Of a DNA stretch of 64,000 nucleotides, positions 58,672-64,000 are shown piece by piece. The first letter of the stretch is position 1, and each line of letters starts with the position of its first letter. Source of the DNA: Pseudomonas sp. Leaf58 (GTDB taxonomy: Bacteria > Pseudomonadota > Gammaproteobacteria > Pseudomonadales > Pseudomonadaceae); assembly GCF_003627215.1 (NCBI RefSeq), contig NZ_CP032677.1, positions 5,027,501-5,091,500 of the forward strand. The letters are read 5' to 3'. A program made the position numbers and the translations under genes. Under the pieces are notes generated by a model. It had not been told where the DNA came from. It was given only the letters and a program-made list of their open reading frames with translations, and did no database searches.

Positions 58672-59985
58672 CTCATAGGCGCCAACAATATTGTGACAAG
58701 CACCTGGCAGCCCTGACACATCCCCATCGCCCACAAAAAAGCCCCGGCTCTCACGCTTCGCGGGGCAAGCCCGCTCCCACATTTGTTGCAACGTGCCCAT
58801 GCCTGTGAGGGCATGGTTGTCAGCCTTGTTGGCATGACTGGATTTCGAGGTGGGCATTTGTTGCCGCCCCACCTGCCTCAAGACCTGTACCAAGGCAGGC
58901 AACCATGGCCTCACAGGTTCGGCACGTTGCAACAAATGTGGGAGCGGGCTTGCCCCGCGAAGCGCCGCGCGGGCGGCGCTCGATCTCATAGGCGCCAACA
59001 ATATTGTGACAAGCACCTGGCAGCCCTGACACATCCCCATCGCCCACAAAAAAGCCCCGGCTCTCACGCTTCGCGGGGCAAGCCCGCTCCCACATTTGTT
59101 GCAACGTGCCCATGCCTGTGAGGGCATGGTTGTCAGCCTTGTTGGCATGACTGGATTTCGAGGTGGGCATTTGTTGCCGCCCCACCTGCCTCAAGACCTG
59201 TACCAAGGCAGGCAACCATGGCCTCACAGGTTCGGCACGTTGCAACAAATGTGGGAGCGGGCTTGCCCCGCGAAGCGCCGCGCGGGCGGCGCTCGATCTC
59301 ATAGGCGCCAACAATATTGTGACAAGCACCTGGCAGCCCTGACACATCCCCATCGCCCACAAAAAAGCCCCGGCTCTCACGCTTCGCGGGGCAAGCCCGC
59401 TCCCACATTTGTTGCAACGTGGCCATGCCTGTGAGGCCATGGTTGTCAGCCTTGTTGGCATGACTGGATTTCGAGGTGGGCATTGATGCCGCCCCACCTG
59501 CCTCAAGACCTGTACCAAGGCAGGCAACCATGGCCTCACAGGTTCGGCACGTTGCAACAAATGTGGGAGCGGGCTTGCCCCGCGAAGCGCCGCGCGGGCG
59601 GCGCTCGATCTCATAGGCGCCAACAATATTGTGACAAGCACCTGGCAGCCCTGACACATCCCCATCGCCCACAAAAAAGCCCCGGCTCTCACGCTTCGCG
59701 GGGCAAGCCCGCTCCCACATTTGTTGCAACGTGGCCATGCCTGTGAGGCCATGGTTGTCAGCCTTGTTGGCATGACTGGATTTCGAGGTGGGCATTGATG
59801 CCGCCCCACCTGCCTCAAGACCTGTACCAAGGCAGGCAACCATGGCCTCACAGGTTCGGCACGTTGCAACAAATGTGGGAGCGGGCTTGCCCCGCGAAGC
59901 GCCGCGCGGGCGGCGCTCGATCTCATAGGCGCCAACAATATTGTGACAAGCACCTGGCAGCCCTGACACATCCCCATCGCCCACA

Positions 59986-60019
59986 AAAAAGCCCCGGCTC
60001 TCACGAACCGGGGCTTTTT
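59986..60019 (-). terminator. Terminator of maeB
   Basis: A perfect 12-bp stem AAAAAGCCCCGG/CCGGGGCTTTTT with a 10-nt loop lies 20 bp past the maeB stop. The left half, with its A-run, is present in every tandem unit to its left; the right half occurs only here. Confidence 0.92.
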
Positions 60020-60039
60020 CATGACAGCTACAACAGCAA

Positions 60040-61308
60040 TCAGCCGTTGAACACGTCATCCACGCTGGTCAGCGGGTAGTGCTTCGGATACGGCAGGGTA
60101 GCCACGCCGGATTCGATGGCGGCCTTGGCCACTGCGTCGGAAACGACGGTGATCAGGCGTGCGTCCAGCGGCTTCGGAATGATGTACTCGCGGCCGAATT
60201 CCAAGGCCTGAACGCCGTAAGCATCGCAGACTTCCTTCGGTACTGGCAGCTTGGCCAGGTCTTTCAGGGCGATGGCGGCGGCGATCTTCATTTCTTCGTT
60301 GATGCGCTTGGCGCGAACGTCCAGGGCACCACGGAAGATGAACGGGAAGCCCAGTACGTTGTTGACCTGGTTCGGGTAGTCGGAGCGACCGGTAGCCATG
60401 ATCACGTCGTTACGAGTGGCGTGTGCCAGCTCTGGCGAGATTTCCGGATCAGGGTTCGAGCAGGCGAACACGATCGGGTTGGCAGCCATCGACTTCAAGC
60501 CTTCAGCGCTCAGCAGGTTCGGGCCCGACAGGCCTACGAACACGTCGGCACCGTCAAGGGCGTCAGCCAGGGTGCGCTTGTCGGTAGCGTGAGCGAACTG
60601 GGCCTTGTACTGGTTCAGATCGTCACGGCCAGCGTGGATCACGCCGCTGCGGTCGATCATATAGATGTTCTCGACCTGAGCACCCATGCTCACCAGCAGC
60701 TTCATGCAGGAGATGGCGGCAGCGCCAGCACCCAGGCAAACGATCTTGGCTTCTTCCAGCTTCTTGCCGGCGATTTCCAGGGCGTTGATCATGCCGGCCG
60801 CGGTGACGATAGCGGTACCGTGCTGGTCATCGTGGAACACCGGGATGTCGCACTGTTCGATCAGGGTACGTTCGATTTCAAAGCACTCAGGTGCCTTGAT
60901 GTCTTCGAGGTTGATACCACCGAAAGTGATCGAGATGCGGCGAACGGTGTCGATGAACGCTTGTGGGCTTTCCGATTCGACTTCGATGTCGAACACGTCG
61001 ATACCGGCAAAACGCTTGAACAGAACACCCTTGCCTTCCATGACCGGCTTGGAAGCCAGTGGGCCGAGGTCACCCAGACCGAGGATGGCGGTGCCATCGG
61101 AAATCACCGCAACCAGGTTGCCTTTGCCGGTGTATTTGTAAGCCAGCTCTGGATCACGGCCAATTTCGCGCACGGGCTCTGCAACACCTGGGCTGTAGGC
61201 CAGGGCGAGGTCACGGGCGGTGGCAGTGGGCTTGGAGAGCTCGACGCTCAGTTTCCCCGGACGAGGTTGAGCGTGATATTCGAGAGCGGCGGTTTTCAGG
61301 TCTGACAT
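60040..61308 (-). CDS. maeB: Malic enzyme, MaeB-type without PTA domain
   Basis: The protein has 422 aa and decarboxylates malate to pyruvate with reduction of NAD(P)+. Motifs: LAYSPGVAEPVREIG, the catalytic Lys in FKRFAGIDVFDIEV, metal-binding FHDDQHGTAIV, and dinucleotide fold IVCLGAGAAAISCMKLL. E. coli MaeB has a C-terminal phosphotransacetylase-like domain (759 aa); this short form lacks it. The start MSDLKTAAL at 61308 was chosen over an upstream ATG that would add 22 residues. Confidence 0.95.
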   Translation of the reverse strand: MSDLKTAALEYHAQPRPGKLSVELSKPTATARDLALAYSPGVAEPVREIGRDPELAYKYTGKGNLVAVISDGTAILGLGDLGPLASKPVMEGKGVLFKRFAGIDVFDIEVESESPQAFIDTVRRISITFGGINLEDIKAPECFEIERTLIEQCDIPVFHDDQHGTAIVTAAGMINALEIAGKKLEEAKIVCLGAGAAAISCMKLLVSMGAQVENIYMIDRSGVIHAGRDDLNQYKAQFAHATDKRTLADALDGADVFVGLSGPNLLSAEGLKSMAANPIVFACSNPDPEISPELAHATRNDVIMATGRSDYPNQVNNVLGFPFIFRGALDVRAKRINEEMKIAAAIALKDLAKLPVPKEVCDAYGVQALEFGREYIIPKPLDARLITVVSDAVAKAAIESGVATLPYPKHYPLTSVDDVFNG

Positions 61309-61492
61309 GGTGGGCATTCCGCTATTTACTGTTCTGACGGACCGCCGAGGATACGCAAAGAGCCGGGGAGCCACAAGACTGGTCGGTCACTTGTGTCAAG
61401 GCCTTTAGCCTACGACTTTACGCTATAACCCACGGGGGCATACGGCTAACAGTGTGTACAATCCGATAGCGAAATGTCTACATCTTTTAGCC
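61309..61492. other. maeB upstream gap
   Basis: This 184-bp gap lies between the maeB start and the end of the nuclease gene, both leftward. It presumably carries the maeB promoter. I see no gene and no strong terminator hairpin for the nuclease message. Confidence 0.5.
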
Positions 61493-62308
61493 TTAAATAC
61501 GCTGCAACATACTTGGATCGGTCAATGGCAACACCCAGCGCCGCTGCCCGGGCTTGAGGCCGCCCTTGCGGGACCGATCCAGCACCCAGCCGCGCGCTTC
61601 AACCTGGCGTCCCTTGAGGTTATCGAAGAAGCTGGTAGGGAAGTTGCGTTGTAGACGAGCGGGAACCTGCAGCACTACGGCACTGTCCAGGGTTAGCCAA
61701 ACCCCGCCACGGTTGCGTTCCACACCTTCGATACGGCCAGCGATAACCGCAAAACCGGACTGCCTCACCTCGCCCGCTCGCAGCACCGGCGAACGCCGCC
61801 ACAGCCCCCGACCGGCCTGGCGCGCCGCCTGCTCGGCGAGCTGTTGGCAGCCGCTGAGGCGCACATTGGGGGCGACCGCTACGCGATAGCCCAAGCCCTC
61901 GCCGAGCAGTTGTGCTTCCAGATTGTCGCCACTGCGACTGTAGATATGCGCCAACGTGCGGCCGTATTTGTCCTTGGCATCAATGCCAGGCACCAGCCCG
62001 ACACGCCCGTCACTGGCTTTGACCAACGCCTGCAGGCGCCGCTTGGCGGCCTCCGCATAGGGCTCGCTGGTGCGCCCATTGCGGCCGATTTCCGGGGCAT
62101 TGATGCCAATCAGCCGCACACTGCGGCCGTCGACCAGGCGCAAGGTATCGCCATCCACCACCTGCCGCACCGCTACCTGCTGCGGCCTGTCCGGCAGCGG
62201 GCAGAATGCCAGGGCTGGGAAATGCCAGATGACGCCCATAAAAAAAGCGCCCACAAGGGGCGCCTTTTTTTGCAGCAATGCGAAACCCGAGGGGCTCGCC
62301 ATGCGCAT
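61493..62308 (-). CDS. Secreted thermonuclease-family (SNc) nuclease
   Basis: The protein has 271 aa. The staphylococcal-nuclease domain (about residues 44-180) has VVDGDTLRLVDG, VRLIGINAPEIG and DKYGRTLAHIY, with Arg/Glu/Asp positions typical of an active enzyme. A C-terminal OB-like extension (190-271) follows. The ATG at 62308 is preceded by AAGAAG and gives a signal peptide (basic QKK, hydrophobic core, cut near FPALA). An ATG at 62239 has no ribosome binding site and leaves too short a leader. The hydrophobic core is encoded by the rpmE terminator. Confidence 0.85.
   Translation of the reverse strand: MRMASPSGFALLQKKAPLVGAFFMGVIWHFPALAFCPLPDRPQQVAVRQVVDGDTLRLVDGRSVRLIGINAPEIGRNGRTSEPYAEAAKRRLQALVKASDGRVGLVPGIDAKDKYGRTLAHIYSRSGDNLEAQLLGEGLGYRVAVAPNVRLSGCQQLAEQAARQAGRGLWRRSPVLRAGEVRQSGFAVIAGRIEGVERNRGGVWLTLDSAVVLQVPARLQRNFPTSFFDNLKGRQVEARGWVLDRSRKGGLKPGQRRWVLPLTDPSMLQRI
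62239..62275 (-). terminator. rpmE terminator hairpin lying inside the nuclease coding region
   Basis: On the minus strand A7, GGCGCCC, loop CTTGT, GGGCGC and T7 form a strong intrinsic terminator 36-72 bp after the rpmE stop. The same bases encode QKKAPLVGAFF of the nuclease signal peptide. Confidence 0.88.
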
Positions 62309-62310
62309 GA

Positions 62311-62526
62311 TTACTTCTTGGTACCGAACATACCGAAGCGATCGGCGAACTTCTGTACGCGACCACCGGTGTCCAACACTTTCTGCTTACCGGTGTAGAA
62401 CGGGTGGCACAGGTTGCAAACGTCGATCGACAGGGTGTTGCCCAGGGTCGAACGGGTTTCGAACTTGTTGCCGCAGCTGCAGGTGACTGCAACTACTTCG
62501 TAGTTCGGGTGGATACCTTCTTTCAT
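62311..62526 (-). CDS. rpmE: 50S ribosomal protein L31, zinc-binding form
   Basis: The protein has 71 aa. Cys16, Cys18, Cys37 and Cys40 (TCSCGN and VCNLCHPF) form the zinc site of the C+ type. The start [10 protein letters not shown] at 62526 is standard; an upstream in-frame start would add 12 residues. The stop codon is only 2 bp from the nuclease start, so the two may be translationally coupled when the terminator is read through. Confidence 0.97.
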   Translation of the reverse strand: MKEGIHPNYEVVAVTCSCGNKFETRSTLGNTLSIDVCNLCHPFYTGKQKVLDTGGRVQKFADRFGMFGTKK

Positions 62527-62596
62527 GGTCACTTCCTCGAGCTGCGTGCCGCCACCCAACACCTATTGTTGAATACCGCACGTAATTAGGCGGCGA

Positions 62597-62624
62597 ATAA
62601 TACCAGAGCACGGCGCCAGTGCAA
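62597..62624 (-). promoter_or_regulatory. Candidate sigma-70 promoter of rpmE
   Basis: On the minus strand TTGCAC (62619-62624), a 16-bp spacer and TATTAT (62597-62602) lie 71 bp before the rpmE start, in the rpmE/priA divergent gap. Confidence 0.6.
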
Positions 62625-62693
62625 GTTGTCGCTTGCACCGACCGTCGTCTGCTAGGCTCGCCAGTCCTTGTAACGCCCTCCGAGACTTTCCGC

Positions 62694-64000
62694 GTGTCCG
62701 ACGTCATCCTGCGCCTTGCCCTGCCCTCCCCACTGCGCCGCCTGTTCGACTACAAGGCGCCGGCGAGCATGGCGCGTCAGGCCCTGGCCCCGGGCATGCG
62801 CATTCGCGTGCCATTCGGCCGGCGCGAAATGATCGGGGTGCTGGTAGAAGTGTGCGCGCAAAGCGAAGTACCGGCAGACAAGCTCAAACCAGCCAGCGCC
62901 CTGCTCGACCCGGTGTCACCGATCCCACCGTCGTTGTTCAAGCTGTGCCTGTGGACTGCCCAGTACTACCAGCACAGCCTGGGCGACACCCTGAGCTGGG
63001 CCCTGCCGACGCTACTGCGCCAGGGCGAACCCGCCGAAATGCGCCAGGAGCGCTTTTGGCACGTGGCCCCCGGTGCCCGCCTGGAGGACCCGCGCATCGC
63101 CCGCGCACCACGCCAGCGCGACGCCCTCAAAACCCTGGCCCAGCACCCGCACGGCGTCGCCCACAGCCTGCTGGCCAAGCTCAACCTGAACAAGGACAGC
63201 CTAGACCTGCTGCTGGCCAAGGACCTGGTGCAGATCGAGGTTCGCCGCCACCTGCCGGCGCTGCGCCACGAACACTGGCTGGCACAGCCGGAACTGCCGC
63301 TCAACGAAGAGCAGCGCGACGCCTTTGACGCCGTGCGCGAAGGCTTTGACGGCTTCGGCGCGTTTCTGCTGGCCGGTGTCACCGGCAGCGGCAAGACCGA
63401 GGTCTACCTGCAGCTGATCCGCGAAACCTTGGAAGCCGGCAAGCAGGCCTTGGTACTGATCCCGGAAATCAACCTTGGCCCGCAGACCCTGGCGCGCTTC
63501 GAGCAACGCTTCAATGCCCGTATTGCCCTGCTGCATTCGGCGGTGAACGACCGCGAACGCTTGGATGCTTGGCTGGCCGCCCGGGACGGCGAGGCTGACA
63601 TTATCATTGGCACCCGCTCGGCCCTGTTCACGCCGATGAAAAACCCCGGCCTGATCATCATCGACGAGGAGCATGACGGCTCCTATAAACAGCAGGAAGG
63701 CTTGCGTTACCACGCCCGCGACCTGGCGCTGGTACGCGCCCACCAGGAAAACATTCCCATTCTGCTCGGGTCTGCCACGCCGTCGCTGGAAACCCTGCAC
63801 AACGCCCTGACCGGTCGCTACCGCCTGTTGCGCATGAACCAACGCGCTGGCGGGGCCCGCCCACCGCGCATGCTGCGCCTGGATGTGAAGAGCCTGCCGC
63901 TGGACAGCGGCATCAGCGGCCCGTTGCAGCAGGCCATCCGCCAAACCTTGGAAGCGGGCCAGCAGGTGCTGGTGTTTCTTAACCGCCGCGGTTTCGCCCC
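62694..64000 (+). CDS. priA: Primosomal helicase PriA, 5' part (cut off by the window)
   Basis: 435 codons are visible of about 739. The N-terminal DNA-binding domain (SDVILRLALPSPLRRLFDYK) contains PGMRIRVPFGRRE, followed by the helicase domain with Walker A GVTGSGKTEVYLQLI, TRSALFTP, DEEH box IIDEEHDGSYKQQEG, motif III GSATPSLET, and VFLNRRGFAP at the right edge. The start is a GTG at 62694. PriA restarts stalled replication forks. It is divergent from rpmE, as in many gamma-proteobacteria. Confidence 0.96.
   Translation, partial: MSDVILRLALPSPLRRLFDYKAPASMARQALAPGMRIRVPFGRREMIGVLVEVCAQSEVPADKLKPASALLDPVSPIPPSLFKLCLWTAQYYQHSLGDTLSWALPTLLRQGEPAEMRQERFWHVAPGARLEDPRIARAPRQRDALKTLAQHPHGVAHSLLAKLNLNKDSLDLLLAKDLVQIEVRRHLPALRHEHWLAQPELPLNEEQRDAFDAVREGFDGFGAFLLAGVTGSGKTEVYLQLIRETLEAGKQALVLIPEINLGPQTLARFEQRFNARIALLHSAVNDRERLDAWLAARDGEADIIIGTRSALFTPMKNPGLIIIDEEHDGSYKQQEGLRYHARDLALVRAHQENIPILLGSATPSLETLHNALTGRYRLLRMNQRAGGARPPRMLRLDVKSLPLDSGISGPLQQAIRQTLEAGQQVLVFLNRRGFA

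Larger units (their letters stand above)
58371..60039. repeat. Non-coding region with five tandem 312/313-bp REP-derived units
   Basis: Five head-to-tail units span 58441-58753, 58754-59066, 59067-59379, 59380-59691 and 59692-60003. Each contains two inverted REP-like arms (GCTTCGCGGGGCAAGCCCGC and its complement) around an 80-nt centre with a small hairpin. Units 2 and 3 appear identical to each other, and so do 4 and 5. Differences between units are single bases (for example GAGGGCATGG or GAGGCCATGG) plus a 1-bp deletion in units 4-5. Long reading frames cross the array only because the unit lacks stops; they are not genes. Confidence 0.95.

Noticed and set aside
58441..60003. Possible CRISPR array
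   Set aside because: The unit is over 300 bp with no variable spacers and no cas genes; it is a tandem duplication of REP-type sequence.
58820..60022. 400-codon repetitive frame in the tandem array
   Set aside because: It exists only because the 312/313-bp unit has no stops on this strand. The repeat length is mostly not a multiple of three, and there is no start signal.
62237..62239. ATG at 62239 as the nuclease start
   Set aside because: It directly follows seven T with no ribosome binding site and would leave an 11-residue leader too short for export.

Overview
The window reads as chromosomal DNA of a fluorescent pseudomonad, most likely the Pseudomonas putida group. Proteins such as BetT/BetI/BetB/BetA, GltB/GltD, HemE, PBP1a and PriA have Pseudomonas-type sequences. 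The gene order (grxC-yibN | gpmI-envC-ctpA-yibQ ... betTIBA ... selO-trxC-parA ... hemE ... gltDB-damX-aroBK-pilQPONM | mrcA ... maeB ... rpmE | priA) matches what I remember of P. putida chromosomes. The DNA is GC-rich and carries REP-type palindromes between genes. I saw no tRNA, rRNA, CRISPR, transposase or phage gene.

Layout. 1-5.9 kb: redox and rhodanese genes diverge from a cell-envelope operon (phosphoglycerate mutase, EnvC amidase activator, CtpA protease, YibQ-like deacetylase). 5.9-10.6 kb: one very large gene (1,558 aa) that resembles the dermonecrotic-toxin-like proteins of pseudomonads. 10.7-17.1 kb: choline uptake and oxidation to glycine betaine (betT, betI, betB, betA), with a 20-bp BetI-type operator. 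17.3-27.6 kb: K+/H+ antiporter, MscK channel, SelO, thioredoxin 2, an orphan ParA ATPase, and a divergent LysR/MFS pair.

27.6-38.9 kb is the most interesting block. It is a compact, leftward, mostly overlapping type II secretion operon (gspC-M) headed by a secreted GbpA/AA10-type lytic polysaccharide monooxygenase (LPMO) and a small cytochrome b561. The order suggests a dedicated exporter for an oxidative chitin-acting enzyme, possibly with its own membrane redox protein. The LPMO leader RNA can sequester its own ribosome binding site, and a perfect 13-bp hairpin separates the LPMO cistron from the rest. 39-48.4 kb: a BOF-family periplasmic protein, hemE, an exported amidase, and glutamate synthase (gltB, gltD).

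48.7-58.4 kb is the conserved damX-aroB-aroK-pilQ-P/O-N-M | mrcA block. Its pilus genes are compact and resemble enterobacterial Hof proteins: PilQ lacks the usual N-terminal AMIN domains, and PilO and PilP are fused into one polypeptide. 58.4-60.0 kb holds five tandem copies of a 312/313-bp palindromic unit whose downstream edge lies in the loop of the maeB terminator. 60.0-64.0 kb: malic enzyme, a secreted thermonuclease whose signal peptide is encoded by the rpmE terminator hairpin, ribosomal protein L31, and the 5' two-thirds of priA.

The window combines housekeeping metabolism (glycolysis, glutamate, aromatic and haem synthesis), envelope growth (PBP1a, DamX, EnvC, CtpA), osmotic balance (betaine, K+ efflux, MscK) and accessory secretion functions.
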